Below are positions 53,599 to 61,331 of a DNA stretch of 64,000 nucleotides, in pieces. The notes under the pieces were generated by a model that did no database searches, was not told the origin of the DNA, and worked only from the letters and a program-made list of their open reading frames with translations. The stretch is taken from NCBI RefSeq assembly GCF_020742345.1, contig NZ_DYXC01000098.1, forward strand, positions 1-64,000. Direction: 5' to 3'. A program made the position numbers and the translations under genes. Source of the stretch: Enteractinococcus helveticum. GTDB lineage: Bacteria; Actinomycetota; Actinomycetes; Actinomycetales; Micrococcaceae. Every line of letters starts with the position of its first letter. The stretch's first letter is position 1.

Positions 53599-54840
53599 GT
53601 GCCCCGCACATACCGTGACATTCGTCAATCATCCAAATTACTCAACGTGCGTTATGACGTGCGTGGTCCCATCCTGGAAGAGGCGCAACGTTTGGAAGCC
53701 GCCGGTCAACGCATCATGCGACTCAACATTGGCAACCCGGCCCCATTTGGTTTCGAAGCGCCCAACGAGATCCTCAAAGATATGATCGCCAACCTGCCAG
53801 ATGCGCAGGGATATTCTGATTCCAAGGGCATCACCTCTGCTCGCCGTGCGGTGTCGCAATACTATGAAACCGAAGGCGTCATGGATATCCGCAGCGATGA
53901 CGTGTATATCGGCAATGGCGTTTCCGAAATGATTACCATGGTGCTACAAGCACTTCTGGATGACGGCGACGAAGTGCTCATTCCAGCTCCTGACTACCCG
54001 TTGTGGACTGGAGCAACCACGTTGTCGGGTGGTCAGGCCCTGCACTACCGGACCGTGGAAGAAGAAGGCTGGGTACCGGATTTAGAGCACATTGAATCCC
54101 GGGTCTCGGAACGCACTAAAGCCATTGTGATTATCAACCCGAATAACCCAACCGGGGCAGTTTATGATCGCGAAACCCTCGAAGGCATTTTTGAAATCGC
54201 TCGCCGTTATGGGCTCGTGGTCCTGTCAGATGAGATCTACGAAAAGATCCTGTATGAAGATGCCAAGCACATTCACGCAGCCTCTATTGCCGACGACGTT
54301 TTAGTCCTGACATTCTCCGGGCTGTCGAAGGCCTATCGGGTAGCTGGTTATCGCGCCGGCTGGGTCGCTGTGTCCGGGGCAAAACACCGTGCCACCGATT
54401 TTTTGGAGGGTCTGACCCTGCTGGCCAATATGCGCATGTGTGCCAATGTGCCAGCCCAGCACGTGATCCAAACTGCTTTGGGCGGATACCAATCGATCAA
54501 TGATCTGATTCTGCCGGGCGGTCGGCTCTTAGAGCAGCGCAACGTGGCAATGAAACTGCTGCGCGAGATTCCGGGTGTCACAGTCCAAGAACCGCACGGG
54601 GCACTCTATCTTTTTCCAAAACTGGACCAAGAGCTGTACCCGATCGAAGATGACGAAAGTTTCGTGATTGAGTTGCTGCGCCAGCAACAAATCTTGGTGT
54701 CACATGGTGGGGCGTTTAACTACGCGGACACCGATCACTTCCGACTGGTTACTTTGCCTTCGGTGCGTCAACTGACCGATGGTATTGGCCGGATCGCGGA
54801 GTTCTTAGAGGATTACCGTTACCGGCACGCTGCACTGTAG
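53599..54840 (+). CDS. Class I aminotransferase, AlaA-like
   Basis: The 413-residue PLP enzyme starts at GTG behind CAGGAGGACCC. RLNIGNPAPFGFEAPNEI, GYSDSKGITSARRAVSQYY, INPNNPTGAVYDRETLEGI and LSDEIYEKILYED are the fold-type I landmarks. The cofactor lysine is in FSGLSKAYRVAGYRAGW. FRLVTLP near the end carries the carboxylate-binding Arg. Sequence style fits the alanine-synthesising glutamate-pyruvate aminotransferase AlaA, but that specificity is inferred. A hairpin follows the stop. Confidence 0.88.
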   Translation: MPRTYRDIRQSSKLLNVRYDVRGPILEEAQRLEAAGQRIMRLNIGNPAPFGFEAPNEILKDMIANLPDAQGYSDSKGITSARRAVSQYYETEGVMDIRSDDVYIGNGVSEMITMVLQALLDDGDEVLIPAPDYPLWTGATTLSGGQALHYRTVEEEGWVPDLEHIESRVSERTKAIVIINPNNPTGAVYDRETLEGIFEIARRYGLVVLSDEIYEKILYEDAKHIHAASIADDVLVLTFSGLSKAYRVAGYRAGWVAVSGAKHRATDFLEGLTLLANMRMCANVPAQHVIQTALGGYQSINDLILPGGRLLEQRNVAMKLLREIPGVTVQEPHGALYLFPKLDQELYPIEDDESFVIELLRQQQILVSHGGAFNYADTDHFRLVTLPSVRQLTDGIGRIAEFLEDYRYRHAAL

Positions 54841-54846
54841 CTCTTT

Positions 54847-54892
54847 GGCGCGGCCGGTAGCTGTCAGGCTAGCAGGTCAGACCGGCAGCGCC
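54847..54892. terminator. Imperfect hairpin between convergent aminotransferase and xseB
   Basis: GGCGC-GG-CCGGT (54847-54858) pairs with ACCGG-CA-GCGCC (54881-54892) at 10 of 12 positions, with a 22-base loop. It lies between convergent genes, where a shared terminator is expected, but has no T-tract. Confidence 0.4.
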
Positions 54893-54936
54893 ACCGTGTC
54901 GGTCATTCCTGTTCACAGCAATACATGCGATGCGAA

Positions 54937-55224
54937 CTAGCCGGCGTTATTCGTGTCTGGATCTTGCTGATCGGGGTGGGTTTGGGTTCGGACTTCTTCA
55001 AGCCGTGATCGGGCACCTTCCAACCACGCCTCACAACGGCGGGCCAGTGCCTCGCCACGCTCCCACAAAGCCAACGATTCTTCTAGCCCGGCACCTCCGG
55101 CTTCAAGCCGTTCCACGGTTTGAATCAGCTCGGTGCGGGCTTGTTCGTAGCTCATCGTATCGACATCGGAAACATCCGCGGATGAGAAGCCTTCAACGGC
55201 AGGTTGTGGTTGTTGTTCGGTCAT
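54937..55224 (-). CDS. xseB: Exodeoxyribonuclease VII small subunit
   Basis: XseB is the small helical subunit that binds XseA to form the processive single-strand-specific nuclease exonuclease VII. The 95-residue product has the conserved MSYEQARTELIQTVERLEAGG, then ESLALWERGEALARRCEAWLEGAR, typical of the family; the first 20 residues are variable. AAGGAG within the end of xseA precedes the ATG by a good distance, and only four bases separate the two genes. Confidence 0.93.
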   Translation of the reverse strand: MTEQQPQPAVEGFSSADVSDVDTMSYEQARTELIQTVERLEAGGAGLEESLALWERGEALARRCEAWLEGARSRLEEVRTQTHPDQQDPDTNNAG

Positions 55225-55228
55225 GGAG

Positions 55229-56497
55229 TTACTCCTTAGATGTTTCAGTTACTGAAGTCGTGGTGGCAGTCAGCCGGCCGGCTGCAACCAAAATATCAAG
55301 TTCATCGCCAACTGTGACTCTCGACGCGTCACGCAGAATCGAGTTGTCGTGCTGGACCACCGCGTAGCCGCGATTCAGGGTCTGTTGGGGCGACAATGAA
55401 CGGACCCGGGCTTTGAGCTGTTCGATGTGGTCGGTGGCCCGGTGCAGCTGGTACCCAAAGCTTGCCCGGGAACGGGTGCTCAGCTGGCTGATTTCTTCGG
55501 CCCGCAATTGGATCATAGTCTCGGGCTGCGCCATAACCGGTCGAGACCGCAGTTGGGCGATCTGTTGGTCTTGGACATCCACGAGTCGCTGCACTGCTTG
55601 AGCCATGCGGGCGCGCACATCGGTGATTGCTGCTAATTCAATGGCAGCATCGGGCACAATGTTTTTTGCCGCGTCAGTCGGTGTGGACGCCCGGAAATCT
55701 GCGACGTCATCTAGCACAGGCCGGTCGGCTTCGTGACCAATTGCTGAGACCACGGCAGTGGTCAGCTCAGATACCGTACGCACCAGGGCTTCATCAGAGA
55801 ACGGCAGGATGACTTCTTCTAATGCCCCGCCACCGCGGGCGACCACAATGACATCGACATGAGGATTTTGGTCTAAGACATGTAGCGCTGCACTGACTTC
55901 ATCGGAAACTCGGGGCCCTTGCATTGCCGCATGGATGACTTCGAAGCGGGCCTCCGGCCAGCGTAGCCAGACGTTGCGTTGCACATCGTGCATGGCATCT
56001 GAATCACGTCCGGTAATCAAACCAATGGTATTTGGTAGCACCGGAAGTGGTTTTTTGCGGTCTGGCGCAAAGAGCCCTTCATCGGCCAGTGCTCGGCGTA
56101 GTCGTTCAACGCGCGCTAAGAGTTCTCCGATGCCAACGGGTCGCATGTCATTGACGATCATGGTCAATCGACCGGTCTTGGTATAAAAGTTTGGCTTGAC
56201 TAATGCCACCACCCGGGCACCTTCTTTGATCGATGGATCTAGACTATTGGCGGTGCGAGCCCATGCGACGACGGGCAGTGACATTTCAACGTCGAGATCA
56301 CGCATTGTCATCCACGCGTGGCCGCGACTGACCCGGTGTTCGATGAGTTGGCCTTCAACCCAGGTGGGGGAGACCCGTTCAATGTAATTTTTCAGATTTT
56401 CCGATAGTCGCGCCAGTGGCCATGGATTATCTGGGGTGGTGTCGGCAGCAAGCTGGGGTTGAGCTGGCCCGTTGGGGGCTGGAATGTGTTCAGACAT
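55229..56497 (-). CDS. xseA: Exodeoxyribonuclease VII large subunit
   Basis: XseA is the catalytic subunit of exonuclease VII, which degrades single-stranded DNA from both ends. The 422-residue product begins with an OB-fold domain (VEGQLIEHRVSRGHAWMTMRD), followed by the catalytic core with GLITGRDSDAMHDVQRNVWLRWP, IVVARGGGALEEVILPFSDE and VVSAIGHEADRPVLDDVADFRASTP, and a C-terminal coiled coil ending NRGYAVVQHD. All family hallmarks are present. I start at ATG 56497; an in-frame GTG three codons earlier is possible. Confidence 0.95.
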   Translation of the reverse strand: MSEHIPAPNGPAQPQLAADTTPDNPWPLARLSENLKNYIERVSPTWVEGQLIEHRVSRGHAWMTMRDLDVEMSLPVVAWARTANSLDPSIKEGARVVALVKPNFYTKTGRLTMIVNDMRPVGIGELLARVERLRRALADEGLFAPDRKKPLPVLPNTIGLITGRDSDAMHDVQRNVWLRWPEARFEVIHAAMQGPRVSDEVSAALHVLDQNPHVDVIVVARGGGALEEVILPFSDEALVRTVSELTTAVVSAIGHEADRPVLDDVADFRASTPTDAAKNIVPDAAIELAAITDVRARMAQAVQRLVDVQDQQIAQLRSRPVMAQPETMIQLRAEEISQLSTRSRASFGYQLHRATDHIEQLKARVRSLSPQQTLNRGYAVVQHDNSILRDASRVTVGDELDILVAAGRLTATTTSVTETSKE

Positions 56498-56574
56498 ATC
56501 TACCACTTACACTAGATTTGGAACATCACGATGATGTCATAACCACGACATTGTGAAGAGAGCAGGCGTTAGGA

Positions 56575-57501
56575 ATGCGTAACTTCTTGGCGGTTATATT
56601 AGCCATCATTGCCGGTATTACCGCTTCCTTTGGGCTGGTTTCGTGGAAATTGAGCGAACTGATTCATCAGCCCGAACCTATCCAAGCTATCCTAGGTTCT
56701 GGCCCGGGGGCTGAAGAATTTAAGGCTGCCGTACCCGGGGCGGTTGGGAATCTGGCCACCGATACCACCGGGATCGCCGTCGTGGATGACGCTTTGAAGC
56801 AGGCCATTTCGGAAGTTTCTGCTCGTATTGTGTCACATGAAGAGTTTGATGCAGCCTGGTCTGAGTCGTTGGAACAAACTCGTCTGGGATGGCTTGATGA
56901 CATTACCGGGCTGCGTGAACGTTTGGAGGCCGGAGAGTCGTTTCCGGAAAACTCCACTGAAGCACAATTGGTTCTGCAATTGGGGCCGGTCACTGACCTC
57001 ACCTTATCGATGATTGAAGATGCTGTGGCCGAAGCTACCGCTGACCTGCCGGGAGTTGAAGCCCCTTCATTGCAGTTGGACGGTGAATCAGAAACATCAG
57101 TTGCTACCTCAATTCCACCGGTGAGTTTTTTGACTGCTGAACAGGTGGTCATAGTCGAAGAAGTGATGACCTTGTGGCCGGCGACTTTGGCCTTGGCAGC
57201 GATGATCTTTGTGATGGCGTTAGTCGTTGCCTCCTGGGGTAGTCGTTGGATTGTCTGGTTGGTGACCGGTCTTGTCTCGGCGGTGTGCGGCGCAGCCGCC
57301 AAACTTGGGTACATGTGGATGCAAAATATCGTTCTGCAACGAACTGAAGACGACCCGAATCTGATTTTGGTCCGCGCGTTATTGGACACTGTTGAGAGTT
57401 GGGCGAATCCGCAGCTACTGGTCATGGTTGCCGTTGCCATTGGGATGGCACTGTTGGGTATTCTGGGCGGTTTTATTTCAGCGAATCGTCGTCGATCCTA
57501 G
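56575..57501 (+). CDS. Membrane protein, unknown function
   Basis: A 308-residue product with one N-terminal hydrophobic segment (LAVILAIIAGITASFGLVSW), an acidic extracellular domain of about 170 residues (WLDDITGLRERLEAGESFPEN and helices around it), then three membrane helices (WPATLALAAMIFVMALVVAS, WIVWLVTGLVSAVCGAAA and LVMVAVAIGMALLGILGGFI) and a short basic end. The layout, a large outside domain between membrane anchors, occurs in many uncharacterised actinobacterial envelope proteins. It is divergent from xseA and its stop overlaps the next minus-strand gene by four bases. Confidence 0.65.
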   Translation: MRNFLAVILAIIAGITASFGLVSWKLSELIHQPEPIQAILGSGPGAEEFKAAVPGAVGNLATDTTGIAVVDDALKQAISEVSARIVSHEEFDAAWSESLEQTRLGWLDDITGLRERLEAGESFPENSTEAQLVLQLGPVTDLTLSMIEDAVAEATADLPGVEAPSLQLDGESETSVATSIPPVSFLTAEQVVIVEEVMTLWPATLALAAMIFVMALVVASWGSRWIVWLVTGLVSAVCGAAAKLGYMWMQNIVLQRTEDDPNLILVRALLDTVESWANPQLLVMVAVAIGMALLGILGGFISANRRRS

Positions 57502-57968
57502 CGCTCGTCCCGATAGCGGACGGCTATGTGGCCAGCTGGTGAATTCACGTGGGTATCGGGACTACCTGGCACAACATCAGTGTTGTGGGCCGAGACGGCT
57601 CGCCAATAGTCTCCGTGATCATCGTGCAAGCGTGTGACGACAAAGCTCATGACCGTGCGTCGGTCTTGGGTTTCCTGGCCGTCTGGTGTGTTTTGTCCGC
57701 TGATGGTGACCCGCGCGTGGACGACGGCATGATCTGTACCCAGCATGCGGGTTTCGGTTCGGCCAACGTTCATGGTGGACTGGCCGAAAATATTGGCAAA
57801 ACCGAATGCGTGGGCTGTTCGGATGCGTTCTTGAGTAGTCCACCACAGACCGGTGACGTTGACGAAGTCGGCGTCGTCGACAAAGAGTTTTGCTAACGCA
57901 TTGGCATCGTGGGCGTTCCAGGCCTGTTGAAAGCCGGTAATAATAGATTTTGGTGATTGCCGATCCAT
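57498..57968 (-). CDS. NTF2-like protein (SgcJ/EcaC family)
   Basis: The 156-residue protein has the NTF2-like/SnoaL cone fold of the SgcJ/EcaC family. The helix SIITGFQQAWNAHDANALAKLFVDDADFVNVTG is the standard start, and the later strands (HAVVHARVTISGQ, TVMSFVVTRLHDDHGDYWRAVSAHNT) are typical. Members are annotated as oxidoreductases or hydrolases, but most have no proven activity. ATG 57968 has GGAG at the right distance, and lies five bases from the rmuC stop, so the two genes are probably co-transcribed. A longer upstream frame overlaps rmuC and is ignored. Confidence 0.82.
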   Translation of the reverse strand: MDRQSPKSIITGFQQAWNAHDANALAKLFVDDADFVNVTGLWWTTQERIRTAHAFGFANIFGQSTMNVGRTETRMLGTDHAVVHARVTISGQNTPDGQETQDRRTVMSFVVTRLHDDHGDYWRAVSAHNTDVVPGSPDTHVNSPAGHIAVRYRDER

Positions 57969-57972
57969 GGTC

Positions 57973-59190
57973 TTACTCCGCTTTGGTCTTGCCACCGGTT
58001 GCATCAATATTGGCCTGCAGCTCCGGTGCGGTGACATCCCGGGCAGTCTGCTGCACGGGTTCTGCCACAGCGATTGCATCGAGAGAAGCATCGAGTTCTT
58101 CGAGACGACGTGCAGACGGCAGCACACGACCCTCAAGTGTCGCCATCATCGAATTGAACCGGGTGACCGTAGTGTTAATGGACTTACCCAGTGAATCCAG
58201 ACGACGTCCTAATAGCCCAAGACGCTCATAGAGTTCACGGGCGGACGCAAATACGGTTCGGGCATTATCCACGAGGGTCTCCTGTTGCCAGGCATAGGCA
58301 ACCGATTTCAATGTTGCCAATAATGACACCGGTGACACCAGGGCCACCCCCTGGCTAAAGGCATAGTCCAAGAGTTCTGCGTCGGCTTCTAGAGCTGCCG
58401 ACAGGTGGGATTCTGCCGGCAGGAACAGCAATACGAGATCCGGGGTGTTATCTAAGGCATGCCAATATTTCTTGGTTCCGAGATCTTTGACATGTGCTCG
58501 AAGTGCTCGAGTGTGGGCTGCTTCAAGTTCGGCACGACGTCGTTGGTCTTCTTCAGAGCCGTCGGCCGGAATTTCGGCGGCTTGCAGAATAGCCGACATG
58601 GGCGCCTTCGCATCCACGATCAGGGATTTGCCACCCGGTAAGTGCACCAGCATATCCGGACGGAACTGTTCCCCATCACGCTCAGCGGTGTTGACCAACA
58701 GGCTGACTTGCTCTTCAAAATCCGTATGCTGGAGCATGCCCGCGGCTTCCACGATGCGTCGCAACTGGACTTCACCCCAGTGCCCGCGAGCCGATGACGA
58801 GCGCAGACTGGCCACCAGCTTCTGCGTATTTTCCAACAAGGCAGCATCGGTAAGGTGGGCGGTGCGCAATTGCTGAGAGAGCTGGCCGTATTGTTGGCCG
58901 CGGTCGCGTTCCAGCTGCGCCACCTGGGTGCCTAGGTGATCCAATTGTTGTGCCAGTGGACCCAACATCTGCACGATCTGATGCTGCGATTGGAATTGCT
59001 CACGATCTTCGGTGCGTTGGCGCTCCAGCAGATCGGCGCGTGTCTGAGCAGTGGCCAACTGCTCTCGAAGTGCGGCCTCAGTAGTACCATCTGATGGTCC
59101 ACCCCCGGTACGCTTGGCAACCACGTAGCCGATGATGAAAAACAGTACGGCAATCAAAATACACAGCACGATCGCAGTCGAAATCTCCAT
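57973..59190 (-). CDS. rmuC: DNA recombination protein RmuC
   Basis: RmuC limits inversions between short repeats and may act as a nuclease. The 405-residue product from ATG 59190 has an N-terminal membrane helix (IVLCILIAVLFFIIGYVVA), a long coiled coil (about 35-150) and the RmuC catalytic domain, with GHWGEVQLRRIVEAAGM, PDMLVHLPGGKSLIVDAKAPMSA and VSPVSLLATLKSVAYAWQQE. DAK is the PD-(D/E)xK nuclease motif. An open frame further upstream to 59535 is ignored as it lacks family similarity. Confidence 0.9.
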   Translation of the reverse strand: MEISTAIVLCILIAVLFFIIGYVVAKRTGGGPSDGTTEAALREQLATAQTRADLLERQRTEDREQFQSQHQIVQMLGPLAQQLDHLGTQVAQLERDRGQQYGQLSQQLRTAHLTDAALLENTQKLVASLRSSSARGHWGEVQLRRIVEAAGMLQHTDFEEQVSLLVNTAERDGEQFRPDMLVHLPGGKSLIVDAKAPMSAILQAAEIPADGSEEDQRRRAELEAAHTRALRAHVKDLGTKKYWHALDNTPDLVLLFLPAESHLSAALEADAELLDYAFSQGVALVSPVSLLATLKSVAYAWQQETLVDNARTVFASARELYERLGLLGRRLDSLGKSINTTVTRFNSMMATLEGRVLPSARRLEELDASLDAIAVAEPVQQTARDVTAPELQANIDATGGKTKAE

Positions 59191-59336
59191 ACCTCTAAGA
59201 CTTACACATCGGAAGGACAAGATAAGCCGGGCGCGCTGGCACCGTCTCGGGTGTGCCGTCGATAACCGGTACTTGCAGTACTGGCAAATACTGGCACAAT
59301 GTAACCTAGGCAACACCTCGATGAATGGAGTATTTT

Positions 59337-60161
59337 GTGGCAGAATCCAGCTTGCACAACAAGGCCGTGTTGATCTCCGGCGGTAGCCGCGGCATTGGCC
59401 TGGCCATTGCCAAACGTCTCGCACAAGACGGTGCAAATATTGTCTTGCTTGCCAAAACCGCCCAGCCGCATCCGAAACTGCCCGGAACCGTGTATACGGC
59501 CGCCGATGAGATCCGTGAAGCTGGGGGACAAGCACTGCCGGTGGTGGGGGATGTTCGCGAAGAATCTGATATCCAAGCCGCTGTGGACGGTGCAGTGGAA
59601 GAATTCGGTGGCATCGATGTCGTCATTAATAACGCATCGGCCATCAATCTGGAGCCGGCAGCCGATATTGACATGAAACGCTACGACTTGATGCACGACA
59701 TCAACGCCCGCGGCACATTTCTGCTGACCCGAACTGCACTGCCACACCTGAAAGCTTCTGCAGATCCTAGAATTCTGAGCCTGTCGCCACCGCTGAATAT
59801 GTCACCGAAGTGGTTGGGCGCAGCCCCGGCCTACATGATGGCCAAATACGGGATGAGCTTGGCCGCACTGGGCATCGGAGCACAAAACACCATCCCGGCG
59901 ACCTGTTTGTGGCCCAAAACCACCATCCAAACCGCAGCGGTGCAGTATGCGCTGGGTGGCACCACGATGTATGAGCGTTCGCGAACCCCGGAGGTCTATT
60001 CTGATGCCGCCCATGTCGTGTTGACCGCTGAGCCAAGCCGATACGCCGGTCGCACGATGCTGTGTGAAGACGTCCTAGAAGACGCCGGGATCACCGATTT
60101 CGCCAAATACTCGCCCGGTGTGGATCCAGCCGACCTCGAAAAGGACATTTTCGTGGACTAA
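59337..60161 (+). CDS. Short-chain dehydrogenase/reductase
   Basis: A 274-residue SDR from GTG 59337 (GGAG six bases before), which adds no residues beyond the family start. The Rossmann nucleotide loop is LISGGSRGIGLAIAK, and INNASAIN is the NNA motif. YMMAKYG carries the catalytic Tyr and Lys (YxxxK). The length and the segment PKLPGTVYTAADEIREAGG place it close to HSDL2-like oxidoreductases, which have a long insert after the second strand. The catalytic Ser before the Tyr is less clear (LSLSPPLN). Substrate unknown. Confidence 0.87.
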   Translation: MAESSLHNKAVLISGGSRGIGLAIAKRLAQDGANIVLLAKTAQPHPKLPGTVYTAADEIREAGGQALPVVGDVREESDIQAAVDGAVEEFGGIDVVINNASAINLEPAADIDMKRYDLMHDINARGTFLLTRTALPHLKASADPRILSLSPPLNMSPKWLGAAPAYMMAKYGMSLAALGIGAQNTIPATCLWPKTTIQTAAVQYALGGTTMYERSRTPEVYSDAAHVVLTAEPSRYAGRTMLCEDVLEDAGITDFAKYSPGVDPADLEKDIFVD

Positions 60162-60231
60162 CTCATCGATAGGCTATGAGCTAGCGGGTGTAGTTCATTT
60201 CGCTGTCGCATTATCGATCACGGGAGGAGTC

Positions 60232-60573
60232 ATGCGCGAATTGACCTTAGCTACGTTAGGCATAACGGTCCAAGAGCATGACACGGTGGTCGTAGATTTC
60301 TGGGCACCCTGGTGTACCACCTGTGTACGGTTCCGTCCTATTTTCGCCGACGTCGCAGCCCAGGTAGACGACGTGCAGTTTGCCACCGTCAATACGGATG
60401 AACAGCAAGACCTGGCTGCCATCATGGGCATCCGATCGCTGCCTACGGTCGTAGTATTTCGCAATGGCAAACATGTCTTTGCCAAATCGGGGGTGACCAC
60501 CCGCCGACAGCTAGCAGAGATCATCGAACAGCTCAAAACGATCCAGCCAGAAAACACGTCGAACCCGGCATAA
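60232..60573 (+). CDS. Thioredoxin-like protein with WCTTC active site
   Basis: The 113-residue protein has a thioredoxin fold, VVVDFWAPWCTTC with active-site cysteines 28 and 31, then VQFATVNTDEQQDLAAIMGIRSLPTVVVF, which includes the cis-Pro. The dipeptide between the cysteines is Thr-Thr rather than the Gly-Pro of ordinary thioredoxins, which should raise or lower redox potential compared with thioredoxin, so its partner proteins may differ. It starts at ATG 60232 behind GGGAGGAG, 70 bases after the SDR gene. Confidence 0.87.
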   Translation: MRELTLATLGITVQEHDTVVVDFWAPWCTTCVRFRPIFADVAAQVDDVQFATVNTDEQQDLAAIMGIRSLPTVVVFRNGKHVFAKSGVTTRRQLAEIIEQLKTIQPENTSNPA

Positions 60574-60665
60574 GAGTTATCCACAATTTGGCCGACACGA
60601 CCTACGGGGTGTTGTAGCTGCTGTCAGAGTCGTGATCATCCATACCATTTCTAGGCAAGGAGATC

Positions 60666-61172
60666 ATGATGATCACTACGGCAGACACTACGTTACGTAT
60701 TCGTGAATTCACTCGACGTGAGAAAACGTGCATTCGCCAAGACGTTAAACGTTTCGAGAAAATTGGGCGAGACCATCACTGCAACAGTCTAGAAGACTAT
60801 GTGGACTTTGTCCGTGAACGTATCAGATTCACGGATGAGGGAGGAATCACCACTAAATCCTTGTTGTTGATTAGGGGGCTGATCGCCTATTTTGGAGATC
60901 GACTCATCAGGCAGACCACCATGGAAAGAGTTGCGACCACGCTGCAGCATACACCTGGTTCGCTGGTACGTGACCCACAGACCTTCCAAACTGTTTTTAT
61001 CGCAAACTTAATCTTCGACCATCTGATCGCTGATGATCTGTGGGCTCCATCCCTGGACGAAATCATGGATGAGCTAATTGACTGGAATGACGGATATTTG
61101 GATACTGAAGATGTTCAGACGGATTATGCCTGGGATCCAAATACCGGCCTGAGGGAGTATCTAGTAGCCTGA
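60666..61172 (+). CDS. Orphan protein, unknown function
   Basis: A 168-residue protein starts at ATG 60666 (ATG 60669 also in frame), after AAGGAGATC, with no recognisable domain. It is a soluble, mostly helical sequence, basic in the first half (IREFTRREKTCIRQDVKRFEKIGRDHH) and acidic in the second (LDEIMDELIDWNDGYLDTEDVQTD). The strong ribosome-binding site and balanced composition support a real gene. It stands alone between the thioredoxin-like and CopB-type genes, so context gives no role. Confidence 0.6.
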   Translation: MMITTADTTLRIREFTRREKTCIRQDVKRFEKIGRDHHCNSLEDYVDFVRERIRFTDEGGITTKSLLLIRGLIAYFGDRLIRQTTMERVATTLQHTPGSLVRDPQTFQTVFIANLIFDHLIADDLWAPSLDEIMDELIDWNDGYLDTEDVQTDYAWDPNTGLREYLVA

Positions 61173-61331
61173 TATTTCGGTCAAGCGTGATCCGGTTTTG
61201 GAAACCAGCGTTGACTATGACGCAAAGCGTCGTCGAAGCCGGGAATTGAGACCTGACGTATGCCAAGGTTAAAACGTAGCTTCCCATTCACTTAGCTCAT
61301 CCTGTGCACATCGAAAGCGAGGCGCAGCTAG

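Noticed and set aside
60577..60585. Perfect DnaA-box sequence TTATCCACA
   Set aside because: A single copy. Such a 9-mer is expected about once per two windows of this size by chance, and no cluster, AT-rich region or dnaA/dnaN genes are nearby.
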